Of a stretch of DNA of 10,910 bases, positions 1-6,503 are shown in pieces. The notes under the pieces were generated by a model, which saw only the letters and a program-made list of their open reading frames with translations, was not told the origin of the DNA and made no database searches. The stretch comes from an uncultured Campylobacter sp. (GTDB lineage Bacteria; Campylobacterota; Campylobacteria; Campylobacterales; Campylobacteraceae): the NCBI RefSeq assembly GCF_937890585.1, contig NZ_CALACG010000002.1, forward strand, positions 1-10,910, read 5' to 3'. A program made the translations under genes and the position numbers. The number at the start of each line of letters is the position of its first letter. Within the stretch, counting starts at the first letter, position 1.

Positions 1-41
1 CTCTCTATTCGTCGGCAGCGTCAGATGTGTATAAGAGACAG
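1..41 (+). other. Illumina Nextera adapter plus i5 index (artefact)
   Basis: This is technical sequence, not genome. Bases 9-22 (TCGTCGGCAGCGTC) are the Nextera read-1 primer arm, and bases 23-41 (AGATGTGTATAAGAGACAG) are the 19-bp Tn5 mosaic end. Bases 1-8 (CTCTCTAT) match the Nextera i5 index S502/N502 as I remember it. The order index, arm, mosaic end is exactly that of a tagmented library molecule, so genomic sequence starts at 42. An ATG inside the mosaic end (25-27) opens a reading frame into the real gene and would give a false N-terminus MCIRDR. Confidence 0.98.
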
Positions 42-564
42 AAATTTGATAGTTGATAGCGACGGCGAGCTAAGCTACCTCGTAAATAACGCTGGCATCA
101 CAAATGACAAGCTAGCGCTTCGCATGAAAACTAGCGAATTTACAGATGTGATAAATGCAAATTTAACTTCAGCTTTCATAGGATGTAGAGAGGCTTTGAA
201 AGTGATGAGTAAAAAGCGCTTTGGAGCGGTCGTAAACGTCGCATCTATCGTTGGTGAGATGGGAAATGCTGGACAGGTGAATTATTCAGCCAGCAAGGGC
301 GGACTAATCGCCATGAGTAAGAGCTTTGCAAAAGAGGGCGCAAGTAGAAATATCCGCTTTAACAGCGTAACTCCGGGCTTTATCGAGACTGATATGACGC
401 ATGGGCTAAGTGATGAGGTGAAAAAAACTTATAGCGACAACATCCCGCTAAAACGCTTTGGTAGCGCTAGTGAGGTGGCCGAGGCTGTGGCATTTTTACT
501 AAGTGATCACGCTAGTTACGTGACTGGCGAGACGCTAAAAATAAACGGCGGACTTTATATGTAA
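42..564 (+). CDS. fabG: 3-oxoacyl-[acyl-carrier-protein] reductase FabG, 5'-truncated by contig end
   Basis: FabG is a cytoplasmic short-chain dehydrogenase that reduces 3-oxoacyl-ACP to 3-hydroxyacyl-ACP with NADPH, the first reduction of each fatty-acid elongation round. About 173 codons are genomic (in frame from 43). Visible motifs are LVNNAGIT at 79-102, the catalytic Ser in VASIVG (codon 244-246), the YxxxK pair in NYSASKGG (Tyr 283-285, Lys 295-297), PGFIETDMT, and a C-terminus ending TGETLKINGGLYM. These match E. coli FabG residue for residue in order and spacing. The N-terminal 70-75 residues with the TGxxxGIG nucleotide-binding loop are missing because the contig begins here, not because of mutation. 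The upstream ATG at 25 is adapter. acpP follows 86 bases downstream, which supports FabG over another SDR. Confidence 0.95.
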
Positions 565-566
565 TG

Positions 567-590
567 AAATTTCAACAAGTTTTGAAATTT
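567..590 (+). terminator. AT-rich hairpin in the fabG-acpP gap (weak terminator or attenuator)
   Basis: A perfect 9-bp inverted repeat, AAATTTCAA (567-575) and TTGAAATTT (582-590), surrounds a 6-base loop two bases after the fabG stop. The stem is AT-rich and A-rich sequence follows it rather than a T run, so it is at best a weak terminator or an mRNA 3'-end/processing hairpin separating fabG from the much more abundant acpP message. Confidence 0.3.
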
Positions 591-610
591 AAAATAAATA
601 AAAGCGTAAA

Positions 611-646
611 TATTATAAGATAACAGACATTTTTTATAAGGAGACC
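611..646 (+). promoter_or_regulatory. Candidate acpP promoter and strong Shine-Dalgarno
   Basis: TATTATAAG at 611-619 resembles a sigma-70 -10 element (TATTAT or TATAAG) in an AT-rich context. It would place transcription start near 625 and leave a leader of about 25 bases. A strong ribosome binding site, AAGGAG (638-643), precedes the acpP ATG. A dedicated promoter fits the high ACP demand, but there is no clear -35 box; Campylobacter promoters usually lack one. Confidence 0.35.
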
Positions 647-650
647 TTAA

Positions 651-884
651 ATGGCAGTATTTGAAGACGTAAGAGACGTAGTTGTAGAGCAACTAAGCGT
701 AGATCCACAAGCAGTAAAACTAGAGTCTAAAATCATCGAAGATTTGGGCGCTGATTCACTCGACGTTGTAGAGCTAGTTATGGCTTTAGAAGAGAAATTT
801 GAAGTAGAAATTCCTGATAGCGAAGCAGAGAAATTAGTAAGCATTCAAGACGTTGTAAATTATATAGAAAAACTAGGCAAATAA
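651..884 (+). CDS. acpP: Acyl carrier protein
   Basis: This 77-residue acidic protein is the normal size for ACP. It carries growing acyl chains on a 4'-phosphopantetheine arm in the cytoplasm. The attachment serine is Ser36 in the [10 protein letters not shown] motif at the start of helix II, followed by the conserved [13 protein letters not shown] segment that partner enzymes recognise. The ATG at 651 has a strong AAGGAG eight bases upstream. fabF begins 34 bases after its stop, so acpP, fabF and accA probably share a transcript. No anomalies are visible. Confidence 0.98.
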   Translation: MAVFEDVRDVVVEQLSVDPQAVKLESKIIEDLGADSLDVVELVMALEEKFEVEIPDSEAEKLVSIQDVVNYIEKLGK

Positions 885-918
885 TTTAAATTTGCATAGT
901 TTGATTTAAGGAGATGTA

Positions 919-2130
919 TTGAAACGAGTCGTTGTAACTGGTATTGGCATGATAAACGCACTTGGTCTTGATAAAGAGAGCTCTTTTAAGGCTATTTGCG
1001 AGGGTAAAACAGGTGTGAAAGAGATCACGAGCTTTGATGTAAGCGAATTCCCTGTTAAAATTGCTGCCGAGATAACTGATTTTGATCCAAATAGCATTTT
1101 AGACGGCAAAGAGGTGAAAAAAGTAGATCGTTTCATACAGCTTGGCATAAAAGCATCTAACGAAGCTATGGCTGATGCAAATTTTAAGGAGTTTGATGCT
1201 CATAAATTTGGCGTTAGTTCAGCAGCTGGTATAGGTGGCTTGCCAAATATTGAGAAAAACTCAATCACATATTTTGAAAAAGGCGTAAAGAGAATTTCGC
1301 CATTTTTCATCCCATCTGCACTTGTAAATATGCTAGGTGGCATAGTTTCAATAAATCACGGACTAAAAGGTCCAAATTTATCAAGCGTAACAGCTTGTGC
1401 GGCAAGCACTCATGCGATATCACAAGCTGCAAAATGCATAATGATCGGTCAAGCAACAAATATGCTAGTTATCGGTGCTGAATCAACTATCTGCGGTGTT
1501 GGCATAGGCGGTTTTGCAGCGATGAAAGCACTCTCAACTAGAAATGATGAGCCAAGTAAGGCGTCAAGGCCATTTGATGCCAACCGTGATGGTTTTGTAA
1601 TGGGTGAGGGCGCTGGCGCATTGGTGCTTGAAGAGTACGAGTCGGCTGTTGCAAGAGGTGCTAAAATTTACGCTGAAGTAGTTGGATTTGGTGAGAGCGG
1701 AGATGCATACCACATAACATCACCAACACTTGAAGGTCCATTAAGCGCGATGAAGCAAGCACTTGATATGGCAAAAGGTGTAAAGATAGACTATGTCAAT
1801 GCGCATGGTACTTCAACGCCAGTAAATGATAAAAATGAGACAGCTGCGTTAAAGGCTGTTTTTGGCGATAAATGCCCACCAGTTAGCTCGACAAAAGGTC
1901 AGACTGGACACTGTTTAGGCGGTGCTGGTGCGATCGAAGCTGTCATATCTATAATGGCAATGAGAGATGGTATCATCCCTCCAACCATAAACTACGAAAC
2001 GCCAGATCCAGAGTGCGATCTAGACTACGTTCCAAACAAGGCTAGAAAGGCGGAGCTAAAAGCTGTTATGAGTAACTCATTTGGCTTTGGTGGTACAAAC
2101 GGCGTCGTTATATTTAAAAAGTTGGATTAA
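919..2130 (+). CDS. fabF: 3-oxoacyl-ACP synthase II FabF (KAS II)
   Basis: FabF performs the decarboxylative condensation of malonyl-ACP with acyl-ACP, the chain-lengthening step, as a cytoplasmic thiolase-fold homodimer. The 403-residue length is close to the family norm of about 410. The catalytic set is intact: Cys160 in VTACAAS, His296 in [11 protein letters not shown], Lys326 in STKGQTGH and His331 in GHCLGGAGA. The C-terminal NSFGFGGTN loop is also present. The start is TTG (919-921), supported by TAAGGAG at 907-913 and by the N-terminal KRVVVTGIG strand, which the next in-frame ATG would delete. The two-histidine arrangement and length favour FabF/FabB over FabH, and the C-terminal sequence and operon favour FabF. 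accA starts two bases after its stop. Confidence 0.97.
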   Translation: MKRVVVTGIGMINALGLDKESSFKAICEGKTGVKEITSFDVSEFPVKIAAEITDFDPNSILDGKEVKKVDRFIQLGIKASNEAMADANFKEFDAHKFGVSSAAGIGGLPNIEKNSITYFEKGVKRISPFFIPSALVNMLGGIVSINHGLKGPNLSSVTACAASTHAISQAAKCIMIGQATNMLVIGAESTICGVGIGGFAAMKALSTRNDEPSKASRPFDANRDGFVMGEGAGALVLEEYESAVARGAKIYAEVVGFGESGDAYHITSPTLEGPLSAMKQALDMAKGVKIDYVNAHGTSTPVNDKNETAALKAVFGDKCPPVSSTKGQTGHCLGGAGAIEAVISIMAMRDGIIPPTINYETPDPECDLDYVPNKARKAELKAVMSNSFGFGGTNGVVIFKKLD

Positions 2131-2131
2131 G

Positions 2132-3067
2132 ATGTCAAATTATTTAGATTTTGAAAAGAGCATAAAGCAAATTGATGAAGATATAGCAAATGCTAGAATC
2201 AGAGGCGATGAACATGCCATTGAAATTTTAAATAAAAACCTATCCAAAGAGATCACAAAAGTATATAAAAATTTAAACGAATACCAGCGTTTACAGCTCG
2301 CTCGTCACCCAGACAGGCCATACTCTATCGACTATATAAGGTCATTTTTAGTTGATGGCTATGAGATCCATGGTGATAGAGCATTTCGCGACGACCCAGC
2401 TATCGTTTGCTTTATCGGCTACATCGGTGGTAAAAAGACCGTTGTCATAGGCGAGCAAAAAGGTCGTGGCACCAAAAATAAACTAAGAAGAAATTTTGGC
2501 ATGCCTCATCCTGAGGGATATCGCAAGGCTCTTAGAGTGGCAAAAATGGCTGAGAAATTTAACCTACCTATCTTATTTTTGATAGACACCCCAGGTGCAT
2601 ATCCTGGTGTTGGCGCTGAAGAGAGAGGTCAGAGCGAGGCCATAGCTAGAAATTTATTTGAATTTGCAAATTTAAAAACTCCAATAATAGCTGTCGTTAT
2701 CGGCGAAGGCGGAAGTGGCGGCGCTTTAGCTATAGGTGTGGCTGATAGACTTGCTATGATGAAAAACTCTGTCTTTTCAGTTATCTCGCCAGAGGGTTGT
2801 GCTGCGATACTTTGGAACGACCCAGCTAAACAAGAGCAAGCTACAAAATCTATGAAGATAACGGCTGATGACTTAAAAAATTTATCGCTTATAGATGATG
2901 TGATAAACGAGCCGATAAATGGAGCTCATAGAGATAAAGACGGTGCTGCAAAAGCACTTGCAAACTACTTCATCTCAGAGCTAGCCGAGCTTGAGAAGCT
3001 TGATATAAACGAGCTTGTCGCAAAAAGAATAGATAAAATTCTCTCTATCGGAGCTTATGAAGAGTAA
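2132..3067 (+). CDS. accA: Acetyl-CoA carboxylase carboxyltransferase subunit alpha
   Basis: AccA pairs with AccD to transfer the carboxyl group from carboxybiotin to acetyl-CoA, giving malonyl-CoA for fatty-acid synthesis. From the ATG at 2132 the protein has 312 residues, the usual AccA length. Family signatures are [12 protein letters not shown], the [20 protein letters not shown] oxyanion/substrate loop, and [17 protein letters not shown] followed by [13 protein letters not shown]. The frame is open 17 codons further upstream (to 2081), but that part overlaps the conserved fabF C-terminus and is unrelated to AccA, so 2132 is preferred. It lies one base past the fabF TAA, which suggests translational coupling; the Shine-Dalgarno is poor. 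It is the last gene of the fatty-acid block; accD is not in this window. Confidence 0.97.
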   Translation: MSNYLDFEKSIKQIDEDIANARIRGDEHAIEILNKNLSKEITKVYKNLNEYQRLQLARHPDRPYSIDYIRSFLVDGYEIHGDRAFRDDPAIVCFIGYIGGKKTVVIGEQKGRGTKNKLRRNFGMPHPEGYRKALRVAKMAEKFNLPILFLIDTPGAYPGVGAEERGQSEAIARNLFEFANLKTPIIAVVIGEGGSGGALAIGVADRLAMMKNSVFSVISPEGCAAILWNDPAKQEQATKSMKITADDLKNLSLIDDVINEPINGAHRDKDGAAKALANYFISELAELEKLDINELVAKRIDKILSIGAYEE

Positions 3068-3096
3068 AATTTATAGTCACAAGTGAGTTGAAATTT

Positions 3097-3150
3097 AAGT
3101 AAATTTACTTGCGGCTCTCCTTTGCATTAAATTTAATACGCTTTTTTAAT
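3097..3150 (+). terminator. Candidate weak terminator region after accA
   Basis: Two palindromes follow accA: a perfect 14-base AAGTAAATTTACTT (3097-3110) and ATTAAATTTAAT (3126-3137). The second is flanked by GC on both sides and followed by a six-T run (3142-3147), the order expected of an intrinsic terminator. The stems are GC-poor, so termination would be inefficient, and the assignment rests mainly on position and the T run. Confidence 0.35.
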
Positions 3151-3262
3151 TTTAAAAAATGAAATAATTTTATATTTTTATCGCAATCTTCTAAATTTTA
3201 ATAACTCATCTATGCGACTTTTAAGTCTTTAAAGCTAAAATTCTTAGCAAATTTCATAAAGG
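3151..3262 (+). promoter_or_regulatory. AT-rich putative promoter region of the cbrC-like gene
   Basis: This stretch has no gene. It holds TATATT (3171-3176) after T/A-rich sequence, a possible -10 element. Near the gene are two small dyads: GACTT-TT-AAGTC (3216-3227) and GCTAA-AATTC-TTAGC (3234-3248). Either could be an operator or leader hairpin, but both are short enough to occur by chance. AAAGG at 3258-3262 is the ribosome binding site for the GTG at 3269. Confidence 0.25.
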
Positions 3263-3268
3263 CTATTT

Positions 3269-4123
3269 GTGGATAAATTTCAAGAAAAATATATAAATCT
3301 TTCAAAAGATTACTACAAAAATAACGGCAATGCAGCAAGTGTAGAGGCTTTGTATCAGTTTAAAGAAGAGCTTGAAGTAAGCAAGGACGTGCAGGCAAAA
3401 CACGTTTTAGTAGATATTTATCAGCTTTTGTCTATGCAAAAGAGCGCTTATGAGCTACTTTTAAAGATACACGATAAAAACGACAAAAAGCAGCTAAAAA
3501 CGCTTGGTTACCTTTCGCAGTTTGTGGATGAGGGCGACAAATGGGCGGTGCCAAGGCCAAAGAGTAAAGAGCAAATTTTAGCCCAAAAGGCAAAGGCTGC
3601 CACCTTGCCAAAATTTCGCTATCACCCAGAGCCTTTAAAAACTGGTGCATTTAAAGATGATATGAGTGTCACTTGTGAGTGCTGCGGCGAAAACACTGAA
3701 ATTTACTATGATAACGGCATATACAGCGAGCAAGACGTCACCTATCTTTGCCCAGCCTGCATCGCAAATGGCGCAGCTGCTAAGAAATTTGACGCTACTT
3801 TTGTGCAAGACGCCGACAAGCTTGCCACAGATGACGCCAAAAAAGATGATGAGCTTTTTAATAGAACACCTGGCTATGAGAGCTGGCAGGGCGAGCACTG
3901 GGTGGCATGCTGTGATGATTATTGCGCATTTTTGGGCGATGTGGGCACGAAGGATCTTTTAGAGCTTGGCATCGCAGATGAGGTCTTTGATGACTACGCA
4001 AAAAGGGGCGAGTATGACGTCAAAATGGCTCGCGAGCTGCTCGTAGCGGGTGGCGATTTTGCTGGGTATTTGTTTCGCTGCTTGCACTGCAAAAAGTATC
4101 ACATCTACATTGATGCTTGCTAG
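3269..4123 (+). CDS. CbrC-family (UPF0167) cysteine-rich protein with helical N-terminal extension
   Basis: Residues from about 113 to 284 match the CbrC/UPF0167 family: LPKFRYHPEPLKTGAF, the cysteine cluster C136-E-C138-C139, LCPACIANGAAAKKFD (C161, C164), RTPGYESWQGEHWVACCDDYCAFLGDVG, and a terminal CLHC (C271, C274). The paired cysteines suggest a zinc ribbon or similar metal site. E. coli CbrC has been linked to colicin E2 tolerance; the biochemical function of the family is unknown. The usual protein is near 195 residues, whereas this one is 284 because residues 1-112 form an added, mostly helical, charged segment resembling a TPR-like domain. The start is GTG (3269) with AAAGG at 3258-3262. 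The DUF1963 gene starts 11 bases after its stop, so the two are probably co-expressed. No signal peptide or membrane segment is visible; it is likely cytoplasmic. Confidence 0.85.
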   Translation: MDKFQEKYINLSKDYYKNNGNAASVEALYQFKEELEVSKDVQAKHVLVDIYQLLSMQKSAYELLLKIHDKNDKKQLKTLGYLSQFVDEGDKWAVPRPKSKEQILAQKAKAATLPKFRYHPEPLKTGAFKDDMSVTCECCGENTEIYYDNGIYSEQDVTYLCPACIANGAAAKKFDATFVQDADKLATDDAKKDDELFNRTPGYESWQGEHWVACCDDYCAFLGDVGTKDLLELGIADEVFDDYAKRGEYDVKMARELLVAGGDFAGYLFRCLHCKKYHIYIDAC

Positions 4124-4134
4124 AAAGGAAAAAT

Positions 4135-4977
4135 ATGGATATAAATGAAATTTCTAAAGGCTGTAAAGAACGCGGTCTGGAGGGGCTTTTTGAGTTTTTA
4201 AAGCCAATGACCAAAAATGCTATAAAGATAGATACGCAGGCTAAAAGTGACGGTGATATCGCTGTTGGAACGTCTAAATTTGGCGGGCAGCCAGATCTGC
4301 CAGCTAGCGTGCCTTGGCCCTCAAATGAAAACGGCGCGCTTAGCTTTGTGGCGCAGATAAATTTTGCTGAAGTTAGCAAATTTGACACCGATGGGTTACT
4401 ACCAAAAAGTGGCATGCTCTATCTTTTTTATGATATAAATTTACGCATTTGGGGCTACAACCCTGCTGATAAAAAGGGCTTTGCCGTGATCTTTGCCGAG
4501 GCAGCTCAAGACCAGCTTGCTCGCCAAAACATGGATGGCGGAAATTTCACATTTGGCGCACGCTCTCTTAGCTTTAAAAACGAGCTAAATTTGCCAAGTT
4601 TGCAAAGCTCGCTCGTGCCATTTGGTAAATTTAGCGAGGAGGAGTGGGAGGCATATCACGAGGTCATCGAGCCAAGCTGGCAGGCCAAAGAAAACAAGCT
4701 ACTTGGTCACTCTGACAACATCCAAGACGGCATGGAGCTAGAGTGCGAGCTCGTGGCAAATGGCCTTGACTGCGGCGATGGTAGCGCTTATCACCACCCA
4801 AATATCGCTGAGTTTGAGAAAAATGCCGCCCAGTGGCAGCTGCTTTTGCAGATAGATAGCGACTGGGATATCGACATGGACTGGGACGGAGAGGGCAGAG
4901 TTTATCTGTGGATAAAGAGGGACGACCTGGCGACGCGCGACTTTAGCAAGACGTGGCTAGTTTTGCAGACAAGCTAA
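4135..4977 (+). CDS. DUF1963 (YwqG-family) protein
   Basis: This 280-residue protein carries the YwqG/DUF1963 signatures: FGGQPDLPASVPWP (about 49-62), LSFVAQINFAEV, LPKSGMLYLFYD, a central LLGHSDNIQDGMELEC, and a C-terminal block, LLLQIDSDWDIDMDWDGEGRVYLWIKRDDL (written here only as a motif summary: Trp/Asp-rich followed by GRVYLWIK). The molecular function of the family is not established. The start is the ATG at 4135, with AAAGGAA at 4125-4131. An in-frame ATG at 4117 overlaps the upstream stop, lacks a ribosome binding site and is less likely. It is soluble, with no signal peptide or membrane span. It sits 11 bases behind the CbrC-like gene, an apparent two-gene unit. Its base composition resembles its neighbours, so any transfer would be old or from a relative. 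Confidence 0.85.
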   Translation: MDINEISKGCKERGLEGLFEFLKPMTKNAIKIDTQAKSDGDIAVGTSKFGGQPDLPASVPWPSNENGALSFVAQINFAEVSKFDTDGLLPKSGMLYLFYDINLRIWGYNPADKKGFAVIFAEAAQDQLARQNMDGGNFTFGARSLSFKNELNLPSLQSSLVPFGKFSEEEWEAYHEVIEPSWQAKENKLLGHSDNIQDGMELECELVANGLDCGDGSAYHHPNIAEFEKNAAQWQLLLQIDSDWDIDMDWDGEGRVYLWIKRDDLATRDFSKTWLVLQTS

Positions 4978-5013
4978 TTATAAAAATTTATCAAGACCGC
5001 TTACGTTTTTGTG

Positions 5014-5039
5014 TATGATTAGCGATTATTTTAAAGGGA
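5014..5039 (+). promoter_or_regulatory. Candidate promoter and RBS of the hydrolase pseudogene
   Basis: TATGAT (5014-5019), directly preceded by TG and a T run (5006-5010), is a plausible sigma-70 -10 element. AAAGGGA (5033-5039) is a good ribosome binding site before the ATG at 5043. The expression signals therefore look intact although the gene body is broken. Confidence 0.4.
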
Positions 5040-5042
5040 TTT

Positions 5043-5711
5043 ATGCCTAAAATTTCATCACGTAGGCACTTTCTTGCTACGACTGCTTTGCTTGCAGTAA
5101 GTACCATTTTACCTACTTTTGCTTACACATCGCCCACAAAAGGTCAAAACCAAACAAATTTAAAAAAGATGATTAAAAATATCGTTTTAGCTCATGGCAC
5201 ATTTGTCGATGGCTCTTGCTACGCTGAGTTGATCCACCACTTGCAAGAAGCTGGCATTAACGCCCCGTTGCTGTGCAAAATCCGCTAACTTCGCTTGAAG
5301 CAGACGCTAGGCTATTAAATTCAGGGCAAGAGCCTACTAGTTGGGCACTCTTGGGGCGGTGTGCCGATCACTGAAGCAGGCACTCACGAAAAGGTCGCTG
5401 CTCTTGTCTATCTCTTAACCACCCTGCCTGATAACGGCGAGTTTGCTGCTGAGGCGTTTGCAGATGTGATGGCAAATGATCTGCCAGCAAAGTAAAGCCA
5501 CGTTTTAGCAGTGCTTCAAACGCCTATGAATGCAGCTGCATTTAGCGATAAGATAGGCACGGCTGCTTGGCATGAAAAGCCATCTTTTTATCTTTTAACT
5601 AAAAACGATCACGCCTTGGCGTATGAGGTGCAGCAGCGTTTTGCAAAGCAGATAAATGCAAAGACAAAAGAGCTGGCAAACTGGCTCATTGAGATTGCAA
5701 ATTTGATCTAA
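5043..5711 (+). pseudogene. Decayed Tat-exported alpha/beta hydrolase
   Basis: The first 75 codons encode a twin-arginine signal (SSRRHFL, then a hydrophobic ATTALLAVSTILPTF) and the start of an alpha/beta hydrolase, NIVLAHGTFVDGSCY. The frame breaks near 5262-5267: family sequence VAVQNPLTSLEADARLL continues in the +2 frame to about 5336. It returns to the original frame at 5337 with LVGHSWGGVPITEAG, the nucleophile elbow (Ser codon 5349-5351). An in-frame TAA at 5493-5495 then interrupts DLPAK and HVLAVLQTPMNAAAFS, where homologues usually have Gln or similar. The last part reads KPSFYLLTKNDHALAYEVQ and then INAKTKELANWLIEIANLI; the segment that normally holds SSHVPML, with the catalytic His, is absent. 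Three frame lesions plus this deletion mean no active enzyme. The family resembles the export-linked hydrolases often found as single accessory genes; the substrate is unknown. Confidence 0.88.
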
Positions 5712-5721
5712 ATTTATAAAA

Positions 5722-5746
5722 CAAGCCACTTTAAATGAGTGGCTTG
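5722..5746. terminator. Strong 9-bp hairpin after the hydrolase pseudogene
   Basis: CAAGCCACT (5722-5730) and AGTGGCTTG (5738-5746) form a perfect 9-bp stem with a 7-base loop, the most GC-rich hairpin in any gap of this window. On the + strand it is followed by AGGCTAAATTTT, with no immediate T run. On the - strand it is followed by TTTTATAAATTT, a better intrinsic-terminator tail. It closes the accessory block before the ribE promoter and is probably a terminator. Confidence 0.6.
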
Positions 5747-5803
5747 AGGCTAAATTTTGCCAGTATTTTTACCCATCAAAGCTTTAAATTTATATTTTCT
5801 TTT

Positions 5804-5872
5804 TATAAAATACCAAGCTTATCGATGCCCAAATTTAGGCAAATTTTAGTAAAATCTTCAAAAATTTAAAGG
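5804..5872 (+). promoter_or_regulatory. Candidate ribE promoter elements and RBS
   Basis: Two -10-like elements lie in this gap: TATAAAAT (5804-5811) after a T-rich stretch, and GTAAAAT (5849-5855) preceded by TTTTA, a spacing that leaves a short leader of under 20 bases. AAAGG at 5868-5872 is the ribosome binding site for the ATG at 5879. I cannot tell which element is used. No FMN riboswitch is recognisable; the gap is too short and lacks its conserved elements. Confidence 0.4.
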
Positions 5873-5878
5873 CAAAAT

Positions 5879-6493
5879 ATGTTTAATGGCTTAATCAGGG
5901 AGCTTGCAGATGTCGTTAGCTACTCGCAAAATGTTTTACACCTGAAGGCTAAATTTCGCCCAAATTTAGGCGACAGCATCGCAGTAAATGGCGCTTGCCT
6001 AAGCGTGACCAAACTATATGAGGACGGCTTTAGCGTGGAGCTAAGCGCAGAGAGCAGGGCAAATGTCGCAGTTGAAAATTTAACTGGCAGGGTGCATATC
6101 GAGCCTGCGATGAAGCTTGGCGAGCGAGTGGATGGGCATTTGATGCAAGGGCACATCGACTTTATCGGCGTGATCTCAGCTATCAAAAAGCATGAAAATG
6201 GCGTTGATTTTTACATCGACCTGCCGCGCGAGGCGATGGCGCTGATGGCAAATAAGGGCTCGGTGGGCGTTGAGGGCGTGAGCCTTACGATAAATGAAAT
6301 TTTGCCAAAGGGCATAAGGCTCACTATCATACCGATCACGTTTAGAGATAGCCTTTTTGGCACTTTCAAGGTCGGCAGACGCGTAAATATCGAGAGCGAC
6401 TTGCTGGCTCGCTACGTTGCTAGGATGCTTGAGAGCAAGCAAAATGGCGGCCTTAGCTGGGACGAGGTCGAGAGAATTTCAAGCCTCTACTAA
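5879..6493 (+). CDS. ribE: Riboflavin synthase alpha chain
   Basis: Riboflavin synthase dismutates two 6,7-dimethyl-8-ribityllumazines into riboflavin and a pyrimidinedione, the last step of riboflavin synthesis. The 204 residues contain the two lumazine-binding barrels of the family. Barrel 1 has MFNGLI, VNGACLSVTKL and MQGHIDFIGVI (normally GHVD); barrel 2 has the equivalent KGSVGVEGVSLTINE and NIESDLLARYV. The pseudo-repeat VNGACLSV/VEGVSLTI is diagnostic. The segment that is usually IPHT in homologues reads IPIT here, a substitution of a commonly conserved His. The start ATG at 5879 has AAAGG seven bases upstream. pgeF starts 10 bases after its stop, so they are probably co-transcribed. 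The symbol ribE follows E. coli usage; Bacillus-style naming differs. Confidence 0.95.
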   Translation: MFNGLIRELADVVSYSQNVLHLKAKFRPNLGDSIAVNGACLSVTKLYEDGFSVELSAESRANVAVENLTGRVHIEPAMKLGERVDGHLMQGHIDFIGVISAIKKHENGVDFYIDLPREAMALMANKGSVGVEGVSLTINEILPKGIRLTIIPITFRDSLFGTFKVGRRVNIESDLLARYVARMLESKQNGGLSWDEVERISSLY

Positions 6494-6503
6494 GCGAGTG
6501 AAG

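Noticed and set aside
2081..2131. Upstream in-frame ATG extending accA by 17 codons
   Set aside because: It lies inside the conserved fabF C-terminus and adds residues unlike any AccA; the ATG at 2132 gives the standard length.
4020..4415. 131-codon minus-strand open frame across the CbrC/DUF1963 junction
   Set aside because: It is antisense to two well-supported genes, with low-complexity composition and no ribosome binding site; a shadow frame.
5043..5711. Programmed frameshifting or stop readthrough to express the hydrolase
   Set aside because: Two frame changes, a separate nonsense codon and loss of the catalytic-His segment cannot be rescued by one recoding event.
5712..5878. FMN riboswitch before ribE
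   Set aside because: The gap is short, mostly A/T, and shows none of the conserved RFN-element helices.
6417..6503. Upstream start for pgeF at 6417
   Set aside because: The added 29 residues are an out-of-frame read of the ribE 3' end with no homology; 6504 fits the family start.
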